Source: CAVVJA01 sp963801715
GTDB taxonomy: Bacteria > Actinomycetota > Actinomycetes > Mycobacteriales > Jatrophihabitantaceae
Length of the DNA: 64,000 bases
Assembly (NCBI GenBank): GCA_963801715.1
Contig: CAWDGB010000024.1
Location: 1-64,000 of the forward strand
Reading direction: 5' to 3'
The notes under the pieces were generated by a model. It had not been told where the DNA came from, made no database searches, and saw nothing but the letters and a program-made list of their open reading frames with translations. The position numbers and the translations under genes were made by a program. This document shows, in pieces, positions 28,049 to 38,072 of the stretch (the first letter of the stretch is position 1; every line of letters begins with the position of its first letter).

Positions 28049-28131
28049 GGGGACGCTCTTCGAATATCTTGGGGCCTTTGTCAACATCCTGGGGCTTCTG
28101 TCAATATCGCGGGGAGCCTCTGTCAATGTGG
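28049..28131. repeat. array of 20-bp direct repeats (iterons)
   Basis: Three adjacent units of 20, 20 and 21 bp start at 28071, 28091 and 28111 with consensus GGGGCYTYTGTCAAYATC. A more degenerate 22-bp unit starts at 28049. They sit about 55 bp upstream of the likely start at 28184. Unit length near two helix turns puts each TGTCAA core on the same face of the DNA. This looks like a cooperative regulator binding array. Confidence 0.6.
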
Positions 28132-28183
28132 TTATGCCTGACTGACACCATGAGTGGCACTACTCGGAGGGAAGGACACACGC

Positions 28184-28741
28184 TTGCCGGCTCATCGACA
28201 AACGCGCCGGCATGGCGGCATGTGGGCCGCCTTCGCGCTGATCGTGGCCGTCGTGGCGGTGATAGTGCTCAAATCGCGGAGTGGCTCCTCTCACGACGAC
28301 CCGGCCATTCCAGTTCCTCCTCCGAACGCGTCGGAAACGACCAAGGTCGCGGCGCCTTCGACCGCAAAGCCAGTCCCGCCCTTGGCGCCGCCCGAGTTGC
28401 GTACCTTCTGCCATAGCGGGGACCCGCTCGTCGGGGTTTACTCACCGGGCAGGCTGACGGTGAAGAATCCGTGCGTTGCCGTGACCGGAGTGGTGTGGAA
28501 TGTCACACGGGAGCATGACGGCGACCTGCACATCTCGCTGACAGGGGTCGATGGCAAGTGGCTGAACCAAGTGAACATCGATCGCACGCAGAGCGACCTC
28601 GTCGTGGAAATCGTTCCCGGAATTCCGCTTCCTTCCCCGGCACTGCAATCGCGAATCACGGTGATCGGCCCGTGGGTGCTTGACACCGAGACCGGATGGC
28701 TGGAGATCCATCCGGCGTGGAAGATTCTTCCCGCAGGCTGA
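28184..28741 (+). CDS. membrane-anchored secreted protein of unknown function (C-terminal HPAW motif)
   Basis: A TTG at 28184 is preceded by AGGGAAGG nine bases upstream and gives 185 residues. A GTG at 28154 is possible but has a poor site. The N-terminus anchors in the membrane (MWAAFALIVAVVAVIVLKS) and a Pro/Ser/Thr linker follows. The domain reads PGRLTVKNPCVAVTGVVWNV, HDGDLHISLTGVDGKW, DLVVEIVPGIPLP and VTGPWVLDTETGWLEIHPAW-like C-terminus. This OB-like beta domain occurs in many secreted actinobacterial proteins of unknown role. Its promoter carries the iteron array. Confidence 0.65.
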   Translation: MPAHRQTRRHGGMWAAFALIVAVVAVIVLKSRSGSSHDDPAIPVPPPNASETTKVAAPSTAKPVPPLAPPELRTFCHSGDPLVGVYSPGRLTVKNPCVAVTGVVWNVTREHDGDLHISLTGVDGKWLNQVNIDRTQSDLVVEIVPGIPLPSPALQSRITVIGPWVLDTETGWLEIHPAWKILPAG

Positions 28742-28766
28742 GCTGCACCCTGCCCGCCCGGTTGAG

Positions 28767-28880
28767 TTAGGCAAAACCCACTTCGCTGAGCGCTGAGCGA
28801 CCCCAGGATCCGTTCGTGATCAGCGAGCTGAGCATGGCCGGGCCCGCATACCCGTAGCGGCTCACCGAGTCGACACTTTC
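28767..28880 (-). pseudogene. possible C-terminal remnant of a GH99-like gene
   Basis: The minus strand reads VDSVSRYGYAGPAMLSSLIT before a stop at 28767. This resembles the C-terminal segment IDPMTRYGSQSLTVLSGLIK of the GH99-like protein at 10056-11414. Only about 30 residues remain. The similarity is short and was judged by eye, so it is tentative. Confidence 0.3.
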
Positions 28881-28981
28881 ACATGAACTTGACAACAGAC
28901 GACCTACAGCCCAGGCTACGGAAGACGAGATGATCGAGTGGTTTCCCACTCGCCTTGACTGCAGGCTGCCGGGGGGGAGCC

Positions 28982-31900
28982 ATGTTCGGTTGTATGCCGA
29001 CCTCTGCACGTATTCGACGGATTGCCGTAGTGCTACTCGTCGCTGCAGCGATGATCCCGGCGATCAGCGGTACCGCTGACGCTGCGGCCAGCTCGGCGTT
29101 GACCCGCTATCCGTATCTCACCGACTCCATCCAGGCCTCGATTACCGTCAACTGGGCAACCGACACCTCGGCCAGCACGGGCAGTATCCAGTGGGGGCCG
29201 ACTGGCTCCTGCTCGGCAAATACCCAGGCCGCGACCAAGACCAACATCACCGTGATCTCGAAGGCCGAGTATCAGTGGAAGGCGACGATTCCGGTTTCCC
29301 CAGACACGACATACTGCTATCGCGTATTCCTCGGTTCGACCGACCTCCTCGGCTCCGACCCGTCGCCAGTCTTTACCTCTCAGGTCGCTAGCGGCTCATC
29401 GACCCCCTTCTCGTTCGACGTGTTCGGAGACTGGGGCCAGGCGTATACGAACGGCAGCAACCCCGATCAGGCCAACGTCTTGCAGCAGATGTCGGTCAGC
29501 GGGGCGCGTTTTGCGGTAATGACCGGCGACACTGCCTACCCTGGTGGCGGCCAGACGGAGTACGGGGACCTCCAGCAACTCGGCGCCGACCAGAGCACCG
29601 TGTTCGCGCCGGCATTCTGGGCCGTTCCCGGACGGTCGCTGCCCGTCTTCAACGTGACCGGCAATCACGGATTCACCAACGGCAACAACCAAGTCGTTAA
29701 CTGGCCAGAAGGCAACGCGGCGGCCAGCTCGGGCGGTCGATACTTGATGGAGCAGTATCCGTCGATTAACGGCACGACCGCGACCAACTATCCGAGCATG
29801 TGGTACGCGTTCGACGCAGGACCGGCACGGTTTTACGCGCTGACCGCTGCATGGTCGGACTCAAACAACGGCAGCGCGACCGTCTACCAGAACGATCGCG
29901 ATCAGCACTGGACGATCAACAGCGCAGAATACCAATGGCTGAAGGCCGATCTGGCGGCACATCCGAACGCGCTGAAGTTCGCTTTCTGGCACTACCCGTT
30001 GTACGCCGACTCCAGTAGCCAGCCCTCGGACACGTTCCTGCAAGGCGGGTCCGGGACACTGCAAGGACTGCTCGATCAGAACGGCGTTGCCATAGTGTTC
30101 AACGGGCACGCGCATGGCTACGAGCGCAACAAGCCGGACTCGGCTGGACTCGTCAGCTACGTGCTCGGCAACGGCGGGGCCGCGATGGGCTCCGTCAGTG
30201 GATGCAGCAGCTTCGACGCGTACGCCATCGGTGCCGGTGGTTCGCACTGCGGCGCGGCGCCGGCTGGGCTGTCGCTCGACCATGTCTTCGGCTTCGCCAA
30301 GGTGACAGTCAACGGTCGCCAGGTCACGGTTACGCCCACCGACGAGATGGGGCGCACCTTCGACGTCCAGACCTACAACTTCCCTACCGGTCCTGCTGAC
30401 ACCCAACCGCCGACACCACCAACGACCGTGACGGCAACCGCCGTGAGCACCAGCAAGATCAATGTCTCGTGGAGCGGCGCGACCGACAACGTTGGAGTCA
30501 CCGGGTATCGGGTCTTCCGCGACGGCGTGCAGCTCGTCGAGCAGGCCGGCACCTCGTACACCGACGCAACAGCGACGCCGAATACCACCTACAGCTACAC
30601 CGTGGTCGCCGTCGATGCCGCCGGGAACACGTCGGCGCCCTCGGCTCCCGCCACGGTGTCGACCACCGGCGCCCCGGACGGCACACCCCCGTCCCAGCCG
30701 GGCAACCTGACCGCAACCGCGCCGAGCAGCAGCCAAGTGAATCTGTCCTGGAGCGCGAGCACAGACAACGTAGCCGTCATCGGCTACAACGTCTACCGCA
30801 ACGGCGTGCAACTGCCGACCGCGACCGTGCCTGACGCCACTCCCCCGACCACATACACCGACGACACGGCGTCACCGGGCACCGCCTACACCTACCAGGT
30901 GAGTGCCGTGGATGCTGCAGGCAACGAGTCATCCAAGGCCGCGGTGTCGGTGACGACTCCAGGAGGAGGGGGCGGTTCGTTGACGTTCGCGCCGACCGAC
31001 GACGCGACCGTTGATGCCTCTCAGCCGACCGTCAACTTCGGCACCACGAGCCGGTTGACCGTGGATAACAGTCCGGTCAATAACAGTCTGTTGAAATTCA
31101 ATGTGACCGGAACCGCCGGGTGCTCAATCAGCAGTGCAAAGCTGCGGATGACGATCGGGAGCACCACGAATGACAACTCCCCGTACGGTGGTGATCTCTA
31201 CGGCACGAGCAACGCGTGGAGCGAGTCGAGCGTTACCTGGAACACGGCACCGGCCGCCGGGGCGACGAAGATCTCAAGTGTGGCCACCGCGGTAGCGCTG
31301 AACACGACGTATTTCTTCAATGTCGCGCCGCTTATCACCGGCGACGGCACAATCAGCATGCTCATCAAGTCTCCCAACTCGGACGGGGCTCGCTACTACT
31401 CGAAGGAATCCGGCACGGCGAGCCAGGCACCACAACTACAGATCGGCTGCGCCGGCGATACGACACCCCCGTCGCCCCCGGGGAATCTCACGGCCACCGC
31501 GTCGAGCACCCAAGTAAATCTGTCGTGGACCGCCGCCACCGACAACGTAGGCGTCGCCGGGTACAAGGTCTTCCGCAACTCAAGCGCTACGGCACTGGCG
31601 ACATTGCCCGGAACAGCGACCAGCTACGCAGACAACACGGTCAAGCCAGGAACCAGCTACAGCTATCAGGTAACGGCGCTCGACTCCGCCGGTAACCAAT
31701 CCACCCGGGCCGAGCGTGACGGTGACAACAACGGCCGCCGACGACTTTTCGGTGAGCGCGTCTCCAGGTTCCGTCACGGCGACAGCGGGCCAGTCGGCGA
31801 CGAGCACGATTGGTACGGCGGTCACGAGTGGCGTCACGCAGAGCGTGGCGCTCACGGCCAGCGGTGCGCCCAGCGGAGCGACGGTGTCTTTCAACCCGTC

Positions 31901-33302
31901 CTCGATCACCTCCGGTCAGACGTCGACGATAACGATGACCACGACATCTTCAACGCCAGCCGGCACGTTCAGCATTCTGGTGACGGCCACCGGTGCTTCG
32001 GCGACGCATACGACGACGGTGACGCTGACCGTCACCGCGCCTACGCGGAACGATTTCTCGATAGCCGCGTCACCGACCTCCGTGTCGGTGACCGCCGGTC
32101 AGTCCGGCACATCGACGATCAGCACCGCGCTCACCAGTGGTTCAGCGGAATCGGTGACGCTGAGCGCGTCCGGTCAACCCAGCGGGGTGACCGTCGGGTT
32201 CAACCCGAGTTCGGTGACCGCCGGCGGTAGCTCGACAATGACGATCACAGTAGCCAGCGGCACCACCCCGGGCACCTATCCCATCACCGTGACCGGGACC
32301 GCCACGTCCGCCACCCACGGCGTGTCGGTGACGCTGACCGTCACCGCGCCTGCGCAGAACGATTTCTCGATAGCCGCGTCACCGACCTCCGTGTCGGTGA
32401 CCGCCGGTCAGTCCGGCACATCGACGATCAGCACCGCGCTCACCAGTGGTTCAGCGGAATCGGTGACGCTGAGCGCGTCCGGTCAACCCAGCGGGGTGAC
32501 CGTCGGGTTCAACCCGAGTTCGGTGACCGCCGGCGGTAGCTCGACAATGACGATCACGGTAGCCAGCGGCACCACCCCGGGCACCTATCCCATCACCGTG
32601 ACCGGGACCGCCACGTCCGCCACCCACGGCGTGTCGGTGACGCTGACCGTGACCGGTGCCAGCGGCACGCCGCGCCTGGTGCAGACCGCTGCCGGAACCG
32701 AGACGAGCGCCGCCACCTCGCTCACCGCGACACTTGCCAACCCGACGTCAGCCGGGAATCTGCTGGTGTTGTCGGCCAGCGTCTACACCGGCGCGACGAA
32801 TCACCTGACGTCGGTCACCGACTCGGCCGGCAACATCTGGACGCGCATCGGCAGCTACTTCGTCGCCGGTCACAACTCCGAGGGCGAGCTGTGGTACGCG
32901 GCAGGCGCCAAACCCGCGACCACAGTCACGGTGCATACCGCCTCGGCCGCGTCGGTCGTCATCCAGGTCCAGGAATTCGCCGGGATCGCAGCTACAAGTG
33001 CACTGGACACCTCGGTCGGAGCGTCGAACACGAGCGTTACGCCGAGTTCCGGGTTGCTCACACCGACAGGGTCACACGATCTGGTTGTGGGTCTGTTGGC
33101 CGGGCATGGAAACTCGCAGGCGATGACCGTCACGACACCGGGCTACACGGTCCAGCCGCAGCAGATCACGACAGGCACCGTCGCCACGCTGCGGACCGGG
33201 TATCAGGTGCTGTCCTCACCGAGCTCGGTCGATATCTCCGGAAGCTTCTCGACGCCGATGTACTGGGCTGCCGGCGTCGCCGCCTTCAAAGCCGCGTCGT
33301 AG
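28982..33302 (+). pseudogene. large secreted modular purple acid phosphatase, one frameshift
   Basis: ATG 28982 follows GGGGGAG. The signal peptide is followed by a phosphatase N-terminal strand domain and a metallophosphoesterase with all core motifs: VFGDWGQ near residue 147, TGDTAY near 181, GNHGF near 226, FWHYPLY and NGHAHGYER near 373. Then come two fibronectin III modules (residues about 474-660), a DNRLRE/CBM96-like module (FAPTDDATVDASQPTVNFGT) and a third fibronectin III. Three immunoglobulin-like repeats of about 100 residues and a C-terminal beta domain complete it. The frame shifts in the CCC/GGG area at 31703-31709; joined, it encodes about 1,440 residues. It probably releases phosphate from extracellular substrates while bound to polysaccharide. 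Confidence 0.8.
32048..32650. repeat. two near-identical 309-bp tandem repeats
   Basis: The block starting at 32048 recurs at 32357 with period 309 bp (103 residues) and almost no differences at the DNA level. It encodes the bacterial immunoglobulin-like repeat FSIAASPTSVSVTAGQSG and onward. A third, diverged copy precedes it from about 31740. The near identity indicates recent duplication. Confidence 0.85.
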
Positions 33303-33417
33303 GTCGGGTCAGCGTTAGGCGGCGGCGAACCTCCGCGTCGGCGCGCATGAAGGCCCTCCAGCCCAACGGCGATCGAGGCACCTTGCTTCATCTTGGAAGG
33401 TAGACCGTCTCAGCTGA

Positions 33418-33463
33418 TGATCTTGGACTGGTAGTCGTCCCAGAGCAGTAAGTCTGAGATCAC
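33418..33463. repeat. dispersed palindromic element, copy A
   Basis: The arms GATCTTGGACT (33419-33429) and AGTCTGAGATC (33451-33461) pair at 9 of 11 positions around a 21-bp loop. The same left arm appears in copies at 48374 and 52801. It lies downstream of the phosphatase gene and may act as a terminator or mRNA-stabilising hairpin. Confidence 0.55.
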
Positions 33464-33586
33464 GATCGTGGCCGAGATGCCGCGCCGAAAAGCGCGCTTA
33501 CTACCTCTTGTCTCAGCAGCGTATTGGATCGACGATGAGGAACGGCGCGCCGACCGCCGGCCGGGCCAGCAGGGGCGAGAGGAGCA

Positions 33587-35331
33587 ATGATGCTTCGACG
33601 ATTGTCGATTCTGGCGATTGCTGCAGTAGCGGCAGTCGGGGTCGGCCTACCGGCTGTCGCCACCGCGCAAGCCCCCGGAGAGGCACTGGTGACGGTCGGA
33701 AGCCCGCCGGGCCCGTTCTCGCAGAACAAGCAGAACGAGCCGGCAGTTGCGGTGGACGAGTCGAACCCGACCGTGCTGGCGGCGGGCGTCAACGAAGAGG
33801 TCGACATGGAGGCCTGCAATGCCGGGACCGACAACACGTGTCCCTTCACGCCGGGAGTAGGCGTTTCCGGCGTCTACTTCTCGTTCGACAGCGGCCATAG
33901 CTGGACGCAGCCGACGTACACGGGATGGAGCGCCCGCAGCTGCGTCGGCGCGCCAGGAAACACCGATCCGCCTTGTCAGCCCGGCGTAGGACCAATCGGC
34001 ACGTTGCCCGGGTACTTCGAGAACGGGCTGGTCTCTGACGGCGATCCCGGCGTCGCGTTCGGACCGAAGCCTGGCCCAAACGGCTTCTCCTGGACGAACG
34101 GTTCCCGCCTGTACTACTCGAACCTGACCTCGAACTTCCCCACGGGTCCGGCGTTCAAGGGCTTCGAGGCCATCGCGGTGTCCCGGACCGACGATGTGCG
34201 CGCAGCGGCGAGCGGGACCAAGAGCGCCTGGATGCCGCCGGTCGTCATTTCCAAGCAGTCGAACACCACGTTCTCGGACAAGTCCCAGGTCTGGGCCGAC
34301 AACGCCGAGAGCAGCCCGTTCTTCGGCACCGTGTACGTGTGCTGGGCCGCTTTCCGCGGTCAGGAGAAGGGCAACGCCGCCCCCGCCCCGCTTCAGGTGG
34401 CCACCTCACACGATGGCGGCAACACCTGGACGCAACGGCAAGTCAGCGCGGCTGCCAACAACGGCCAGCGCAACCCTCCGGACGGCTGCACGATCCGCAC
34501 GGACAGTCGCGGGACCGCCTACGTGTTCGGTGTCGGCACAGTGTCCTCGGCGGGAAAGCAGCCGTTCGAGTTGCTGTCCCAGTCGGCCAACGGGGGCCAG
34601 ACCTGGTCGACACCGCGACCGGTGGCCGGCCCAGTCACCCAGCCGGGCGTGTTTGATCCCGTTCAGGGACGGCCGGTCATCGACGGCGTAGCCGGCGCCC
34701 GCAGCGACCTGGCTCCCGCACCGAGCGTGGACATCGCCAATGGCGCTCCTTCGGGCGCTGGGGCGACCGATCGCATCGTCATGAGCTATGTCAGCGGAAC
34801 GATCGACAAGCCCGACGTGTTTGTTCACCGAGTCGACCGACCGCGGCGCCACGTGGGCGGCACCGCGCGCGATCGAAACCGCAGGTGACCGCGGCATTTA
34901 CACCGCTCCAGCGATATCGCCCAACGGCACGGACGTGTACGTCGTGTACAACGCTTTTACGACGCCATTCCGGCCAACCACGGCCGACGCCGCGCAGCCT
35001 CGTCGGCGTCGTCCTGCACGCCTCGGTGAGCGGCGCCGGAGCGACCGGCAGCTTCACTACGGCGAATCGCGGGGAATCTGGAGATCCACGCGGTAGCAGT
35101 GCGAACGCCCTGACCGATGAGTTCCTCGGTGACTATGTGTACGCGGCCGCGACTCGCACGTATGGCGTCGCGGTGTGGAACGACGCCAGAAACGCTGCCG
35201 ACTGCCCGGCGATCGATGCGTACCGGCAGGCACTTCAGAACGGCGCCGCCGCGACGGCGCCGGATGTCCAGAAGGTATGCCCCCTGAACTTCGGCAATTC
35301 GGATATTTTCAGCTTCACCACGGCGCCCTGA
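33587..35331 (+). pseudogene. secreted BNR-repeat sialidase-like protein, two frameshifts
   Basis: The product begins MMLRRLSILAIAAVAAVGVG, a signal peptide, after GAGGAGC. The body is a beta-propeller with Asp-box repeats: FSFDSGHSWTQPTY, TSHDGGNTWTQRQV, SANGGQTWSTPRP and ESTDRGATWAAPR. The frame changes near 34818-34830 and again near 34995. The final part reads FLGDYVYAAATRTYGVAVWN and DARNAADCPAIDAYRQ, ending GNSDIFSFTTAP. Propellers of this family include exo-sialidases, but catalytic Arg and Tyr residues cannot be assigned here, so sugar specificity is open. A strong terminator follows at 35337. Joined length is about 580 residues. Confidence 0.7.
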
Positions 35332-35336
35332 CCGGG

Positions 35337-35380
35337 GCGACTGGCTGCCATGTCCGTCAGCAGGCATGGCAGCCAGTCGC
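35337..35380. terminator. bidirectional terminator between convergent genes
   Basis: GCGACTGGCTGCCATG and its exact complement are separated by a 12-base loop, giving a perfect 16-bp stem. It lies 6 bp after the stop of the sialidase-like gene and 46 bp from the stop of the convergent MarR gene. Confidence 0.8.
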
Positions 35381-35425
35381 TCGCCCGCCCGAAGGCCCGA
35401 CGTGCAGTGGCAAACCGAGGCGCAG

Positions 35426-35938
35426 CTAGTCGGCGAAGTCGCCGGCGTCCACCCGCAGCCCGCGCAAGATCGTGAACAGCGAGTCAAGGTCGTCGACGCC
35501 GAGTGCGCCGAGTCCGAAATGGGCCTCGTTCAGCGCGACGGTTGCCTCCCGAGCGACTTGCCGACCGTCCTCGGTGATCACGGCCAGGATGCCGCGGCCG
35601 TCCCGCGGATTGGGCTCTCGGCGTACCAGGCCCGCACCCTCGAGCCGGTCGATGACGTTGGTCACAGACGTGGCGTGGACCTGCAATCGTTCCCCCACCT
35701 TGGACAGCGGCAAGGCGCCGTCCCGGGCAAAGGAGAGCAGCACGAGCGCCTCGTAGCGGCTGAACGTGACGCCGTACGGCTTGAGCAAGGTGTCGAGCTC
35801 GCCGATCAGCACCTGCTGGGCCCGCATGATCGAGGTGACCGCCCGCATGGCTGCGTACACCTCGGCGGGCTCACCCGGCGAGTGCTTCTCCCACAGCACC
35901 CCGGCGCGCTCGATGGGGTCGAACGGCAGCAACGGCAC
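35426..35938 (-). CDS. MarR family transcriptional regulator
   Basis: From GTG 35938 the product is 170 residues. It has the MarR winged helix: helix pairs AMRAVTSIMRAQQVLIGELD and FSRYEALVLLSFARDGALPL, the recognition region KVGERLQVHATSVTNVIDRL and the wing LVRREPNPRDGRGILAVIT. The dimerisation helices lie at both ends. It is divergent from the glutaryl-CoA dehydrogenase gene with only 48 bp between them, so it most likely controls that gene and itself. A GGTT-N7-AACC inverted repeat in the gap (about 35940-35954) could be its site. The ligand is probably an aromatic or acyl-CoA metabolite, by family analogy. Confidence 0.85.
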   Translation of the reverse strand: MPLLPFDPIERAGVLWEKHSPGEPAEVYAAMRAVTSIMRAQQVLIGELDTLLKPYGVTFSRYEALVLLSFARDGALPLSKVGERLQVHATSVTNVIDRLEGAGLVRREPNPRDGRGILAVITEDGRQVAREATVALNEAHFGLGALGVDDLDSLFTILRGLRVDAGDFAD

Positions 35939-35986
35939 GGTTGCAGGGTAACCTCGGCGCCCACTCGCCCGCGTAACGTGCCAGGC

Positions 35987-37159
35987 ATGACCGACGTGCT
36001 CGATCGCCTGGACCTGCTCGGCCTCGACGCCGATCTGTCCGATGACAACCGACTGCTTCGTGACACGGTGCGCAAGTTCGCCGACGACCGGCTCCGGCCG
36101 AACATCCGGGACTGGTACGAGTCCGGCACCCTGCCGGCGCGAGAGCTGGCCCGCGAGTTCGGCGACCTCGGCGTTCTCGGCATGCACCTGTCCGGCTACG
36201 GCTGCCAAGGCTCGACCGCTGCCCAGTACGGCCTGGTCTGCGCGGAAGTCGAGGCCGTGGACAGCGGGCTCCGATCGCTGATCAGCGTGCAGGGCTCGCT
36301 CGCCATGTACGCCATCTACGCATACGGCAGCGAAGAGCAGAAACAGCGTTGGCTGCCCCGCATGGCTGCTGGCGAGGCGGTTGGATGTTTCGGCCTGACC
36401 GAGGCCGACTCCGGATCCGATCCCGGCTCCATGCGCACCCGCGCGGTGCGTGACGGGTCGGACTGGGTGCTCACCGGATCGAAGATGTGGATCACGAACG
36501 GTTCCGTCGCCGACATCGCCGTGGTGTGGGCTCGAACCGACGACGGTATTCGCGGCTTCCTCGTCGAGCCGGGCGTGCCCGGCTTCGAGGTTCAGGACGT
36601 GCATCACAAGCTCTCGCTGCGGGCGTCGGTGACGAGCTCACTGCACCTCGACGAGGTTCGGCTACCGGCCGACGCGCAGCTACCTGAAGCCAGGGGGCTA
36701 CGTGCGCCACTGGGGTGCCTGTCCGAGGCGCGCTTCGGCATCGTCTGCGGGGTGACCGGCGCGGCGCGGGATGCGCTGGCCGCCACGCTCGACTACGCCG
36801 GAACCCGGACCCAGTTCGGTCGGCCCATCGCGGGTTTCCAGTTGACGCAACGCAAGCTCGCCGAACTCGCCGTGTCGCTGAACCAGGCCGAGCTCACCGC
36901 ACGACGGTTGGCCGAGCTGAAGGATGCTGGGCGGATCACGTCGCAGCAGGTGAGTTTCGGCAAGTTCGCCAACGTCCGCGCCGCATTGGAGATCTGCCGG
37001 GAGGCGCGCAGCATCCTCGGCGGGAGCGGCATCACGACGGAGTACCCGGTACTGCGCCATGCCCTCAACCTCGAGACCGTGTACACCTACGAAGGCACGC
37101 ACGAGGTGCACACTCTCGTTCTCGGGCAGGCGCTGACGGGCATCGACGCGTTTCGCTGA
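35987..37159 (+). CDS. gcdH: acyl-CoA dehydrogenase, glutaryl-CoA dehydrogenase type
   Basis: The product is 390 residues from ATG 35987. It has the acyl-CoA dehydrogenase fold with FAD-binding motifs CFGLTEADSGSDPGSM and SKMWITNGSVADIAVVWA. The C-terminal helical domain carries RTQFGRPIAGFQLTQRKLAE and SILGGSGITTEYPVLRHALN. The catalytic base is the Glu in TYEGTHEVHTLVLGQ near residue 369, the position used by glutaryl-CoA dehydrogenases. The enzyme converts glutaryl-CoA to crotonyl-CoA and CO2. Crotonyl-CoA is the substrate of the crotonyl-CoA carboxylase/reductase encoded 4 kb away, which fits the local metabolic theme. Divergent from a MarR regulator. Confidence 0.85.
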   Translation: MTDVLDRLDLLGLDADLSDDNRLLRDTVRKFADDRLRPNIRDWYESGTLPARELAREFGDLGVLGMHLSGYGCQGSTAAQYGLVCAEVEAVDSGLRSLISVQGSLAMYAIYAYGSEEQKQRWLPRMAAGEAVGCFGLTEADSGSDPGSMRTRAVRDGSDWVLTGSKMWITNGSVADIAVVWARTDDGIRGFLVEPGVPGFEVQDVHHKLSLRASVTSSLHLDEVRLPADAQLPEARGLRAPLGCLSEARFGIVCGVTGAARDALAATLDYAGTRTQFGRPIAGFQLTQRKLAELAVSLNQAELTARRLAELKDAGRITSQQVSFGKFANVRAALEICREARSILGGSGITTEYPVLRHALNLETVYTYEGTHEVHTLVLGQALTGIDAFR

Positions 37160-37266
37160 CCCGCCGATGCGGCCGCCTGGCGCGCGCCGCTGGCACCATC
37201 GACGCGCCGGAAGCGACGGAAGGCTGACCGCCGTCCCGACCTGGGCCAACCCATAGGCTTGCCGGA

Positions 37267-38043
37267 GTGGATTGGAATCTGCGGACGTGCTCGCGCAAGG
37301 GTCACGTGACCTACGCGCCAGACGAGCCACCTCTGCGGGCCAAGCTCGAAGCGAGTACGCCGTTGGGCGAGGCGTGGCGGTGCCTGCGATGCGGCACTTA
37401 CGTCCTCGGCCCACCGGATGGCAGCGGTCCGGCCGACCATGCGCCGATGCTGCTTCGCGGAAAGGCGTTGCGCTCCGCGTTCATCTTGCGCGCACTGGCT
37501 ATCGAACGATGGGTTCGCGGCGCCATCATCCTCCTGATCGGCATAGCCGTCCTACAGCTGGAGAGCAATCAGGTCAGCATCAAAGACCTCGTCAACCAGG
37601 ACCTGCACCTGCTGAAGCCGTTCTTCGACCAGATCAAATTCAACGTGTCGGATTCCGGCTTGGTGCGGGCGGTCGAGAACGCGCTCAATGCCAGCCCGAC
37701 CACACTGAACCTCGTCGCCGCGTTCCTGATCCTCTACGGGGTCCTGCAGCTCGTCGAAGGGCTCGGCCTGTGGCTGCTCAAACGATGGGGAGAGTACTTC
37801 GCCGTCGTCGCGACCTCGCTGTTCATCCCGCTCGAGGTGTACGAGCTCACCGAGAAGATCACCTGGTTACGCGTCGTCGCATTGATCGTCAACGTCGCTG
37901 CGGTGGTGTACCTGCTCGTGTCGAAGCGCCTGTTCGGGATTCGCGGCGGCCACGCGGCTTACCAGCGCGCGCAACACGAAGCGTCGCTGCTGGAGGTCGA
38001 AGAGTCGGCCGGGGCGGTCGCTCAACCGACCACCCCGTGGTAA
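37267..38043 (+). CDS. DUF2127 membrane protein
   Basis: This encodes 258 residues from a GTG. The N-terminus is soluble with a zinc-ribbon-like start (RTCSRKGHVTYAPDEPP, RCLRCGTYVLG). Four membrane helices of the DUF2127 type follow (RWVRGAIILLIGIAVLQL, TLNLVAAFLILYGVLQLVEG, EYFAVVATSLFIPLEVYELT, RVVALIVNVAAVVYLLVSKR). Cys pairs in the cytoplasmic head could bind metal. The family has no established function. Confidence 0.75.
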   Translation: MDWNLRTCSRKGHVTYAPDEPPLRAKLEASTPLGEAWRCLRCGTYVLGPPDGSGPADHAPMLLRGKALRSAFILRALAIERWVRGAIILLIGIAVLQLESNQVSIKDLVNQDLHLLKPFFDQIKFNVSDSGLVRAVENALNASPTTLNLVAAFLILYGVLQLVEGLGLWLLKRWGEYFAVVATSLFIPLEVYELTEKITWLRVVALIVNVAAVVYLLVSKRLFGIRGGHAAYQRAQHEASLLEVEESAGAVAQPTTPW

Positions 38044-38072
38044 GGCGGCCCGCGCTCAGGCATGATCGGACA

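Noticed and set aside
28049..28131. Direct repeats as a CRISPR array
   Set aside because: Units are contiguous with no spacers, only three to four copies exist, and no cas genes are nearby.
33418..33463. Palindromic elements as insertion sequence ends or small RNAs
   Set aside because: No transposase frame lies between copies and no promoter or T tract supports an RNA gene; a terminator or REP role is simpler.
36042..37227. Several open frames overlapping the glutaryl-CoA dehydrogenase gene in other frames
   Set aside because: They lack motifs, while the chosen frame has all acyl-CoA dehydrogenase motifs from start to stop.
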